Below, one piece after another: positions 1 to 7,193 of a stretch of DNA of 64,000 nucleotides. Location: assembly GCF_015547515.1 (NCBI RefSeq), contig NZ_JADMVE010000001.1, positions 620,406-684,405 on the forward strand, read 5' to 3'. How positions within the stretch are numbered: the first letter of the stretch is position 1; each line of letters opens with the position of its first letter. This DNA comes from Eubacterium sp. 1001713B170207_170306_E7. Lineage in GTDB: Bacteria; Bacillota; Clostridia; Eubacteriales; Eubacteriaceae. A program made the translations under genes and the position numbers. The notes beneath the pieces were generated by a model. The model was given only the letters and a program-made list of their open reading frames with translations. It did not search any database and was not told where the DNA came from.

Positions 1-32
1 TGAAGAATCAACAATATATATGGAGGAAAGCA

Positions 33-368
33 ATGGAAGAATTTAATAGCTGCCGTGGTAAACTCAGGATTTTTGATGTAAAGTTCACATTTCAAAGTGG
101 AGAGTATAAAGGATCAATTGTAACGCAAATAAAAGGGAATTTAAGCCCTTATGATGCACTTAAGCACTTAGATCCTGATTCTGATGAGCTAAAGCTTGTG
201 CAAAATGATTGTGGCTATACCGAAGCAGAGGACGATGAAGAAAACTGGTGGTTTGAGGTGGTGCTAAAAAACACGGAAGGCGAAACGTGCCATATTGAGG
301 ACGAATGTTGTTATTTAGAAGATTATATTGTCGCAGCAGAGATTATGAAGGCGGAAAAAATGACCTAA
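33..368 (+). CDS. Small acidic protein, DUF5406-like
   Basis: This 111-residue acidic soluble protein has no signal peptide or membrane segment. A good ribosome binding site (GGAGGAAAG, about 20-28) fixes the ATG start. The pattern of an early beta-strand segment (VKFTFQSGEYKGS), a central acidic EDDEENWWFEV stretch and a late CHIEDECCYLEDYIVAAEI segment resembles the small DUF5406-type proteins of Firmicute prophages and ICEs, but I recall this family only loosely. The function is unknown. The next small gene starts seven bases downstream, so the two are probably cotranscribed. Confidence 0.55.
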   Translation: MEEFNSCRGKLRIFDVKFTFQSGEYKGSIVTQIKGNLSPYDALKHLDPDSDELKLVQNDCGYTEAEDDEENWWFEVVLKNTEGETCHIEDECCYLEDYIVAAEIMKAEKMT

Positions 369-374
369 TGCAAA

Positions 375-545
375 ATGAAGTATGAAGATATGATGAACGT
401 TTTTGGAAAGTCCGTTTGGTGTAACAATGTTCTATCAGGCAACGATGAGCAACAGGTTTTAGATTTTATATCGGAACAGCGTTGTATCAAACGTAATGGA
501 GATATGTCCTGTGTAGAATGTTGGAACCGGGAGGTAGAAGAATAG
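375..545 (+). CDS. Small Cys-containing protein, 56 aa
   Basis: This short frame begins MKYEDMMNVFGKSVWCNN and ends SCVECWNREVEE. The paired CVEC and the Trp/Asn after it resemble small phage and ICE proteins with a C-terminal CxxC plus a WLN/WNRE segment, but I know no function. It follows the previous gene by six bases and overlaps the start of the next gene. No strong ribosome binding site lies directly upstream, so translational coupling to the preceding gene is plausible. Confidence 0.45.
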   Translation: MKYEDMMNVFGKSVWCNNVLSGNDEQQVLDFISEQRCIKRNGDMSCVECWNREVEE

Positions 546-976
546 AAATACGACCAATTACTTTTAAAGAAGCCTGTGAATTTATCGCACAAAACCATCG
601 ACACCATAAACCTACAGTAGGCCATAAGTTTTCGATAGGCTGCTTTGTAGCAGGCAAAATGGTAGGTTGTGCTGTATGTGGGCGTCCAGTAAGCAGACAT
701 TTAGATGATAGAATTACCTGTGAGATCAATCGCCTATGCACAGACGGCACATATAATGCTTGCAGCATGCTATATGGAGCGTGCTGCCGTACAGCAAAGG
801 CAATGGGATACAAGAAAATAATAACCTATATTTTAAAGTCTGAACTTGGGACAAGCTTGAAGGCAAGTAATTTTATATACGATGGAGAAGCCGGAGGAAC
901 ACACTGGACAGGCGCGCGAAACAAAGGACAGAATATACCAGCAGAAATGAAAACTAGATGGTACCGAGAGTTATAA
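518..976 (+). CDS. XF1762-like GNAT-type protein
   Basis: The protein carries the segment IRPITFKEACEFIAQNHRHH and later ITCEINRLCTDGTYNACSML, ending in KTRWYREL. This is the pattern of the XF1762 family, small acetyltransferase-fold proteins common in prophages and ICEs with no established substrate. The length (about 144-152 aa) is normal. The start is uncertain. ATG 518 has no Shine-Dalgarno, whereas GGGAGG (529-534) is ideally placed for an in-frame ATA at 542, which is where related proteins would begin (IEIRPITF). The next gene has the same leader but with ATG. Either an ATA start is used or the gene is decaying. Confidence 0.7.
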   Translation: MLEPGGRRIEIRPITFKEACEFIAQNHRHHKPTVGHKFSIGCFVAGKMVGCAVCGRPVSRHLDDRITCEINRLCTDGTYNACSMLYGACCRTAKAMGYKKIITYILKSELGTSLKASNFIYDGEAGGTHWTGARNKGQNIPAEMKTRWYREL

Positions 977-989
977 TGGAGGTAGAAGA

Positions 990-1052
990 ATGACCAAAGA
1001 ACTAAAACCCTGCGCTCACTGTGGTAAAGAGAGACATATAAGAGTAAGATAA
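990..1052 (+). pseudogene. Truncated Lar-like (restriction alleviation) remnant
   Basis: Behind a strong ribosome binding site (GGAGG, 978-982) an ATG opens a 20-codon frame, MTKELKPCAHCGKERHIRVR, then TAA. The start (KELKPCxxCG) is typical of Lar-type zinc-ribbon proteins of phages and plasmids, which normally continue to a second CxxCG pair that is absent here. The following 68 bases hold no continuation that I can see. I read it as the 5' remnant of a deleted gene. Confidence 0.5.
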
Positions 1053-1120
1053 GATATCTGACTGCACCCAGCCAATTTTGAACCACATTGTGATACCTTT
1101 GGTTGCTTAGGAGGTTGAAA

Positions 1121-1294
1121 ATGCCAGTACAGATTGATATGGAAATGCCCAAAAGCTGCTTAGATTGTCGATTTTGCATAGAAGAGTCCTCCGGCGGTGC
1201 CAATTATATTTTAAACGAGATGATTCTTATATCGTTGGCTATGTTTGGTGGTCGGACTGCGCCTGTTTGGATGTATAGTGATGTTTTAGCCTAA
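1121..1294 (+). pseudogene. Degraded small cysteine-rich MGE protein
   Basis: ATG 1121 follows AGGAGG (1109-1114). The N-terminus MPVQIDMEMPKSCLDCRFC is typical of a small Cys-rich protein common in clostridial prophages. After residue 30 the sequence loses that character, and an in-frame TAA ends it at 1292-1294. Beyond this stop the same frame continues RQLPEPWEEER to TGA at 1328, which looks like the natural C-terminus. The gene has therefore probably been inactivated by a frame change or a nonsense codon. Confidence 0.45.
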
Positions 1295-1326
1295 CGGCAG
1301 CTGCCGGAGCCGTGGGAAGAAGAAAG

Positions 1327-1422
1327 ATGAAGGATAAAAGAAAAAAATTAAATAAAGAAGAACTTCAGAGGGATCAAGTGAATCACGATGATGAAAGGAG
1401 GCAAAACCGTGACGAATATTAA
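1327..1422 (+). CDS. Possible 31-aa charged peptide
   Basis: The ATG overlaps the TGA that closes the preceding frame (ATGA, 1327-1330). The frame encodes a very polar peptide beginning MKDKRKKLNKEEL. It overlaps the start of the next gene by 14 bases, an arrangement that suggests translational coupling. No family is recognised and it could be fortuitous. Confidence 0.25.
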   Translation: MKDKRKKLNKEELQRDQVNHDDERRQNRDEY

Positions 1423-1693
1423 AGCAGAACGCGATCCCGAAACCGGGATGGTCCGCGTTAATTTAAGGCAGTCAGGAAACTGCAGTGACTTGATCGATGA
1501 GATCGGAGGAATTACCGCAGCACTGATTGGGGAGACTATTCAGCGTTTTCGCCAGGCCTTTGAAAAACAGATGGGGATGGACGGAGAAGATTTCGCCGAA
1601 GAAAGTGTCGACACCATCGCGCAAGTCATGCAGGAGGGGTTTCAAAAAGGCACTGATACTTTGGTTAAAAACGGAAAACTGAGAAAAGATTAA
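1409..1693 (+). CDS. Unknown small protein, 94 aa
   Basis: GTG 1409 is chosen over ATG 1388 because AAAGGAGG (1394-1401) is placed for it. The protein begins MTNIKAERDPETGMVRVNL, has a predominantly helical acidic middle (IDEIGGITAALIGETIQRF) and a polar C-terminus (GKLRKD). There are no membrane segments or recognised domain. It lies in a run of small mobile-element genes, probably cotranscribed with the membrane protein at 1752. Confidence 0.55.
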   Translation: MTNIKAERDPETGMVRVNLRQSGNCSDLIDEIGGITAALIGETIQRFRQAFEKQMGMDGEDFAEESVDTIAQVMQEGFQKGTDTLVKNGKLRKD

Positions 1694-1751
1694 CTTCAGG
1701 AGTAAAACACACCATGAAAATTAAGTAGTTGAAAAAGAAAGAAGGGATGAT

Positions 1752-2075
1752 ATGAATGTGCTGACAGCAGCACTCATGATGATTGGGTTATTCATCATAT
1801 CCGGGTTGATCGGAACCTGTACTGTTTTGTATATTAACATTCGATATGAAATGAAAATAGACCATACCTTAAAGTTTAGTCTGGCAGTGATCGCTTTTTT
1901 ATTGATCTGTTTGATTTTAGGGCTTTTCGGTATGCTCACTGCATTTGGGACAATGTCAAGTTTTTACTGTGGCATTGTCCTTTTTGGTTTTTGGACCGGT
2001 TTAGGCTGTATGAGTCTGATGTCCGCAGCTTCCCGGCAGGAACAAACCCATTACACCGGAGGTAAAGAAAGATGA
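1752..2075 (+). CDS. Small integral membrane protein
   Basis: The 107-residue protein has three hydrophobic segments, roughly residues 3-28, 39-62 and 65-90 (ending in GFWTGLGCMSLMSAA). The C-terminus is short and polar and ends GGKER. GAAAGAAGGGATGAT upstream provides the ribosome binding site. No family is recognised. It precedes the giant adhesin gene by about 90 bases. Another ATG at 2072 with a good site opens only a 13-codon frame. Confidence 0.55.
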   Translation: MNVLTAALMMIGLFIISGLIGTCTVLYINIRYEMKIDHTLKFSLAVIAFLLICLILGLFGMLTAFGTMSSFYCGIVLFGFWTGLGCMSLMSAASRQEQTHYTGGKER

Positions 2076-2163
2076 TCAAAAGAAGCTCACAAAAGATCCG
2101 GGCGCCAACCTAGGATTGATTCTTTGACGGATAATTAAAATTAAACGAGAGGAATAAATAAAA

Positions 2164-5100
2164 ATGTATAAAAACAAAGCTTTGAAAAAAACATTTTCGC
2201 TGCTTTTTGCGTTCTTATTCACCTTGCTGACGCTTCTGTCACCGCTGAGCTCAATAGTGGCAAAAGCCGAAGAAGGTGAGGATCAGGTACCGACGGGTGA
2301 CCTGGCGCAGTATGCAGTGAACGAAGTCGGACAAACCGACCAGGGCTGGGTCATATACTCGTCTGAAGATCCTAATTACAATCCAATGACCCGGGCCTCC
2401 GGCAGCTCCGGTGTGTCTGTCTCGAAAGATTACGGTGGATACACGAGTTACACCCAGATCATCACCGTCGTGGACGATTCTGGTGTCGCGCATACCGCGT
2501 ACTGTATTGAGCCCGATAAAAATACACCGAATGGAACCATTTATAATCAGCAGATCACCGACAATGCTCAACTGAGAACCGTGCTCTATTACGGCTATGA
2601 CGGCCCGGGAGGGGCTGAATTTATGACCCGTGAAGGCGGCGATGCGCAGAGCGCTTTCATGGATACCTGGTGGGCAGTAAGATTGGCATGTGGTGAAACC
2701 TCATCTAATCCCGCGGTCTACAATGATCCGAATATTCGCTGGCTTCTCGATCACGCCAACGTTGAAGTTGGTGGAATCACAGTCAATGGTTCACCAGATA
2801 CCCGGTGGAACGTCGGAGAAAAGATGCAGGAAACCGAATGGTACACCACCAGCGGCTCCGGCACCTTTACCCTTGAATTAGATGGCCTGGGCATTGTTGC
2901 CAAACTGAGCGACAGCCGAACCATCAGCGCCACCACTGCCGATATTCCGGTAGGAACTGCGTTTAAACTGTGTGCAGGCCCGGAAAAAGAAGGAACCGTG
3001 ACGGTACCGATCAAAGCCACCAGCGTAGCTTATGCGAGCCTGATGTTTATTCCGGCATCTGAACCGAATACGCAGAGTGTCGTTGCCGGTGCCAGTGTCC
3101 AGGGACAGGGACAGGAAGCTTCCGCCAGTGCAAACTTTGTGAAGCGCGTAACTTACCCGGATGTACAAAAAACCGACAACCGCCATCTGGCACTTGATCT
3201 GAGTAAAACACAGCCATCCGGAGACGCAAGTCTTGACGGAGCCGTTTTTGGGCTCTACAAAGACCGTGAATGTACACAGCTGGCAGCTCAGGCAACCGTC
3301 ACAAATGGCATTGCCGATTTTGGTGCTGTGGTGCTGGGGGACTATTTCTACAAAGAAATCAGTGCCGGTAATGGCTATAAAACCAATGAAACGGTCTATC
3401 CGGTCACCGTATGGGCAGAAGGAATGCAGGGCGTCACTGAGATCCCAAACGATGTTAAAACCAACCCAGTCAGCATTGTTAAATATGCGATCATTGATCC
3501 AGACAATGTTGATGACGTGTTAAATCCCCTGGCAAACGTTGATTTTACCCTGACCTTAAAGTCGTCCAACGAAAAAGGCGAAAAGCTGACGGAAGGGGAC
3601 AATTTATTTAGCGGAAAAACCGATGAAAATGGCCGTATCCGCTGGGAAAATGTACCCGTGGGTACTTATGTCCTTCACGAAGTTAAAGCGCCTGAAGGCT
3701 TTATTTCCATTGACGATCAGATTGTTGTCGTTAATGGCAGCGGAGATGAAATCGAGATCCCGCTTACCAATAAAATGATGTATGGCGATCTCATTGTTGT
3801 TAAGAAAGATGCCGAAACACAGAAAGAAATTCCGGTATCCGGTGTTAAATTCAAGGTCATTGACCTGGCGACCATGCAGTTCGTCAAACAGTCCAGCGCA
3901 GCGACCCTGTTTATACCGACTGATACCTTTAAGACCAACGATGAAGGAAAACTGTCCCTTCCGAAAAAACTTAAAAGCGGCAGCTACGCCGTGGTTGAAG
4001 TTTCGTCTCCAGACGGGTACTTAACCGCAGGACTGACCGCCAGCAACAACACTCAAAAATATACGCTTGATGGCAAGGAGTACCAGGGTATTCCAGTCAC
4101 AATCAGCCAGACTACCTGTGATAAAATCGAAATCGACGGCAAAACCGAATACAGCAGCACGGTCATTGTTTATGATCAACCTGCCAAAGGACGGATTGAA
4201 GTCACCAAAACCGGCGACCAGCTGGATGGTACCAAAACCACCCCAAGCAAATACGGTGATGTCACAGAATTTATCTTCACTGAAAAAGCCTTAAAAGGCA
4301 CTGTATTTGAAGTTTATGCGGACGAAGACATTACGACACCCGACGGCACTGTTCGCCTGCATAAAGGCGATCTCGCGGATACCATGACCACTGGGGATAA
4401 CGGAAAGGCTCTCACCAAAGACCTTTACTTAGGGAAATACAAAGTGGTCGAAAAATCCGCGCCGGAAGGTTTTGTCAATGCAGGAACAGAGCAGAAAGTC
4501 ACCCTGAAATATAAAGGTGAAACCGTTCAGGCATCCGACAATGTCGAAAATACCACCTTCCACAACGACCGTCAGAATGTTGAGTTCCAGCTCACGAAAC
4601 TGGAACAGGAAATCGACAAGATTGAACAAGAAGGCGAAGGCGTCACCATCCATTATAAGGATGTTCCAGCCAATGACATCGACTTTGGCCTTTACACCAA
4701 AGAAGCCATGCGTGACGGTAAAGGCGTCACCATCGCCGCGGATACGCTGGTATCCGTGAAGACCGTGAAAAAAGGCCAGGCGAATACCGTTGAAAATCTG
4801 CCGGCCGGCAACTACTACCTGAAAGAACTCAGCACCAAGGATCATCTGGAAGATAACAATTTCCGCTATGAAGTCACTTATGCTATCCAGGGCAACGATC
4901 CGCTGGTGGTGGTTCAGGCCAATAAGGGTGAAGCCATCAAGAATTATTACGTTGAACGTCCTTTTGAGTTTACGAAAAAGGACGTCTCGGATGGTATGTT
5001 GATTCCAGGCGTCACCGTCAATGTTTACGATGAAACCGGGGAGAATATTATCTTTACCGGAAAAACCGATGAAAACGGCGAAATCACCATCAAGCTGCCA

Positions 5101-6198
5101 GCAGGCAAATACTTCTACCAGGAAGTCGACGCTCCGGCGCCGTATTTATGCCCGGACGATTTATACCCGTTTGAAATCACCAAAGACAATGAAGTCACCC
5201 AGGCACTCATGACCGATGAGATGGCCATGGGCAATATCCGGCTGCATAAAACCGGCGAAGACCGGAACAATTATACCGTAGACGCATCCGGAACGGTCAT
5301 TTACAAAGAAAAAGACCTTGAAGGTGCCGAATACGTGGTGAAAGCAGCGGAAGACATTGTCACCCCAGAGGGCGTTGTCAAAGCGTTTAAAGGCGATACT
5401 GTGGCCCATATGGTCACGGACAAAAAGGGAGAAGCCGCCGTTACAGAGGCTTTCTTCATGACCAAAGACGGCGCGGCTGCCCGTATGCCGGAAGAACCGG
5501 AAGAACCGGCGCCACAGCTGATTCAGCCGGAAGATGCAGAAACACCCGATACTAACAAACCGGATTCCGAAGCAAAGGCCATTGAGCCGATGGATCTCAC
5601 TAAGATGGACGAAGAATCGACTGTCCCAGTAAAGTCCGAAACGGACTTATTCCTCGGAGACGGCACGGTCAAATATGACGTGGTCGAAACGAAAGCGCCG
5701 GAAGGCTACCGTTTGGATGAAACTGTCTATACCGTGGAGCTGAGCTTCAAAGACAATCAGACCCCACTGGTGGAAGTTGAGCTTGAATGCTTCAACGAAG
5801 CCAAAGGCGGAGACATTGTTTTGTACAAAGAAGACACGGAAGCCAAAACAGCCCTTAAGAACGCAGAGATCAACGTGATGGACGCGGATCAGAAAGTGAT
5901 CTTTAAAGGAAAATCCGACGATGAAGGCAACCTGAAAATCGGCAAGCTGCCAGATGGCCAGTATTTCTATCAGGAAACCAAAGCGCCAGACGGCTATGTT
6001 CTTGATCCAACCATCTATGAGCTGAAAGTCGTGGATCATGAAACTGCGACCGCCACGCTGGGCAATGTGAAAGAAGAAATTCCGAGTACCGGGATTGATT
6101 CAAACAATAACCCGCTTTTCATTGGACTGGTTGGCGGTACTGCCTTGGCTTGTGCGATCATTTTAGGTGTCCATAACCGCCGAAAAGCTAAGAGATAG
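2164..6198 (+). CDS. Giant CnaB-repeat sortase-anchored adhesin (SpaA-like)
   Basis: This is a 1344-residue cell-wall-anchored protein. A signal peptide occupies residues 1 to about 36 (ending AKAEE). Residues 40-290 form a thioester-type adhesin domain with YCIEPDKNTP, followed by about eight CnaB-like modules. Each ends in an E-box such as YVLHEVKAPEGF, YAVVEVSSPDGY, YKVVEKSAPEGF or YFYQETKAPDGY, whose Glu normally supports Lys-Asn isopeptide bonds. The sorting signal is IPSTG, a hydrophobic segment and NRRKAKR at the C-terminus. In place of the usual thioester Gln segment there is MDTWWAVR, so the thioester may not form. A Pro/Glu-rich insertion (about residues 1104-1160) interrupts the penultimate module. 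It is probably attached by a sortase; the only one seen here is at 14156. A terminator follows. Confidence 0.9.
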   Translation: MYKNKALKKTFSLLFAFLFTLLTLLSPLSSIVAKAEEGEDQVPTGDLAQYAVNEVGQTDQGWVIYSSEDPNYNPMTRASGSSGVSVSKDYGGYTSYTQIITVVDDSGVAHTAYCIEPDKNTPNGTIYNQQITDNAQLRTVLYYGYDGPGGAEFMTREGGDAQSAFMDTWWAVRLACGETSSNPAVYNDPNIRWLLDHANVEVGGITVNGSPDTRWNVGEKMQETEWYTTSGSGTFTLELDGLGIVAKLSDSRTISATTADIPVGTAFKLCAGPEKEGTVTVPIKATSVAYASLMFIPASEPNTQSVVAGASVQGQGQEASASANFVKRVTYPDVQKTDNRHLALDLSKTQPSGDASLDGAVFGLYKDRECTQLAAQATVTNGIADFGAVVLGDYFYKEISAGNGYKTNETVYPVTVWAEGMQGVTEIPNDVKTNPVSIVKYAIIDPDNVDDVLNPLANVDFTLTLKSSNEKGEKLTEGDNLFSGKTDENGRIRWENVPVGTYVLHEVKAPEGFISIDDQIVVVNGSGDEIEIPLTNKMMYGDLIVVKKDAETQKEIPVSGVKFKVIDLATMQFVKQSSAATLFIPTDTFKTNDEGKLSLPKKLKSGSYAVVEVSSPDGYLTAGLTASNNTQKYTLDGKEYQGIPVTISQTTCDKIEIDGKTEYSSTVIVYDQPAKGRIEVTKTGDQLDGTKTTPSKYGDVTEFIFTEKALKGTVFEVYADEDITTPDGTVRLHKGDLADTMTTGDNGKALTKDLYLGKYKVVEKSAPEGFVNAGTEQKVTLKYKGETVQASDNVENTTFHNDRQNVEFQLTKLEQEIDKIEQEGEGVTIHYKDVPANDIDFGLYTKEAMRDGKGVTIAADTLVSVKTVKKGQANTVENLPAGNYYLKELSTKDHLEDNNFRYEVTYAIQGNDPLVVVQANKGEAIKNYYVERPFEFTKKDVSDGMLIPGVTVNVYDETGENIIFTGKTDENGEITIKLPAGKYFYQEVDAPAPYLCPDDLYPFEITKDNEVTQALMTDEMAMGNIRLHKTGEDRNNYTVDASGTVIYKEKDLEGAEYVVKAAEDIVTPEGVVKAFKGDTVAHMVTDKKGEAAVTEAFFMTKDGAAARMPEEPEEPAPQLIQPEDAETPDTNKPDSEAKAIEPMDLTKMDEESTVPVKSETDLFLGDGTVKYDVVETKAPEGYRLDETVYTVELSFKDNQTPLVEVELECFNEAKGGDIVLYKEDTEAKTALKNAEINVMDADQKVIFKGKSDDEGNLKIGKLPDGQYFYQETKAPDGYVLDPTIYELKVVDHETATATLGNVKEEIPSTGIDSNNNPLFIGLVGGTALACAIILGVHNRRKAKR

Positions 6199-6228
6199 TT
6201 AGTACGAGCTTAATTATTACACACATTG

Positions 6229-6262
6229 GAGTGCCTGGTGTTTCCGGGCACTCTTTTCATTT
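6229..6262 (+). terminator. Intrinsic terminator after the CnaB adhesin
   Basis: GAGTGCC (6229-6235) and GGCACTC (6247-6253) form a 7-bp stem with an 11-base loop, followed by TTTTCATTT. It ends the adhesin transcript. Confidence 0.7.
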
Positions 6263-6288
6263 ATGGGAATGCAAGAAGTCTTTAGTGT

Positions 6289-6305
6289 GATGGGGCAGTA
6301 CCATC
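6289..6305 (+). repeat. GGCAGTA-loop hairpin, copy 1
   Basis: GATGG (6289-6293) and CCATC (6301-6305) pair around the 7-base loop GGCAGTA. A second copy at 10273-10289 has the same loop and a different but still complementary stem (TCTGG/CCAGA). Both are followed by a TTTCAAAGAAA sequence. The role is unknown; it lies in the leader of the 6348 gene. Confidence 0.5.
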
Positions 6306-6347
6306 CGTTCCCGAACAAGCGTATTTCAAAGAAAGGAAAGGGGAAGA

Positions 6348-6470
6348 ATGATGAAAGCATTTTTACTACAAGTGGAATTATCATTAATTAATGATGATTT
6401 TATGAAGCAAGTTGAGTTAAAAACTAGAACGACTAAAGATGTTTTTTTAGGTATGCGGAGGATTAAGTAA
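6348..6470 (+). CDS. Small 40-aa protein
   Basis: ATG 6348 follows AAAGGGGAAGA, a good ribosome binding site. The frame encodes MMKAFLLQVELSLINDDFMK and more, ending GMRRIK. Its TAA overlaps the ATG of the next gene (TAATG), so the two are translationally coupled. No family is recognised. A basic C-terminus follows an amphipathic first half. Confidence 0.4.
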   Translation: MMKAFLLQVELSLINDDFMKQVELKTRTTKDVFLGMRRIK

Positions 6471-7165
6471 TGAGTGCAACATTGGAAGAAATCGTAGGTA
6501 GCGCAATGTACGATATAATTAATGAACTAATACCGTTAGTGATGTTTATGATTTTATCTATCACGATAATCGAAGTATCCCGATATATGGTAAGGAAAAT
6601 GGAGGAAGATACTTCCGACACATCATATGAAAATGGGAGTACAGATGTAAGTAAAGAGGAAACCGTTAAATATAAAGCATCTAAAAATCAACTTTACCTG
6701 CGAAAAAAAATCTTTTCAACGATTTCCTTGCTGAAAGAAAGATATTCGGAGGATTCGATGATTCCATTACTCGCATCCATATTAAACACTAGCAAAAAAA
6801 TTGACCGATTCATCTTTGAACATCCTGATCGTATTGACTCGTTGAGACGCTATTCAAACTATTATCTGCCCATGCTGATCAAAATTTTAGATAAATTTAT
6901 TGATTCTTTGAAATATGCTGGAGAAAATAGCGAATTTAGGGATGAAGTACAATCAGCACTCGAGGACACCCATACAGCCTTCTTGATGATTATTGATAAT
7001 CTTTCGAAAAATATGGAAATGGAAGGTTCATGTGAGATTAAAGCCTATAAATCCGTTCTGGAAATGGATGGAGTGAAGGGGGATTTTTTTACTTATGATC
7101 CAAACTCTTATAATAAAGGGTACAAGTCAGAAGATGATTTTATAGGAGGAGATAAAAGTGAATAA
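6470..7165 (+). CDS. Membrane-anchored XpaC-type protein
   Basis: The 231-residue protein has one hydrophobic segment (residues about 15-38, LIPLVMFMILSITIIEV), a polar linker and a helical C-terminal domain. This domain carries DRIDSLRRYSNYYLPMLIKI and ALEDTHTAFLMIIDNLSKNM, the pattern of XpaC-family proteins (named for 5-bromo-4-chloroindolyl phosphate hydrolysis, a phenotype rather than a proven activity). XpaC genes are often found with TelA-type anion-resistance and Ter-associated stress genes. None is visible here, but a second XpaC copy follows directly. The start overlaps the preceding stop and GGAGG lies nine bases upstream. Confidence 0.7.
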   Translation: MSATLEEIVGSAMYDIINELIPLVMFMILSITIIEVSRYMVRKMEEDTSDTSYENGSTDVSKEETVKYKASKNQLYLRKKIFSTISLLKERYSEDSMIPLLASILNTSKKIDRFIFEHPDRIDSLRRYSNYYLPMLIKILDKFIDSLKYAGENSEFRDEVQSALEDTHTAFLMIIDNLSKNMEMEGSCEIKAYKSVLEMDGVKGDFFTYDPNSYNKGYKSEDDFIGGDKSE

Positions 7166-7193
7166 TTAATTTATATATGACTGTATATTATCG

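Noticed and set aside
365..1203. Minus-strand open frames opposite the small left-end genes
   Set aside because: They are shadows of the plus-strand genes, without ribosome binding sites or recognisable products.
1295..1330. In-frame RQLPEPWEEER ending after the stop of the 1121 gene, resembling the ER tail
   Set aside because: It is the decayed end of a small phage-type protein separated by a stop codon. I did not count it among the tail-bearing proteins.
1752..2075. Membrane protein ending in GGKER
   Set aside because: It ends in Glu-Arg but lacks the acidic context, and the protein is integral to the membrane, so I did not count it as a tail.
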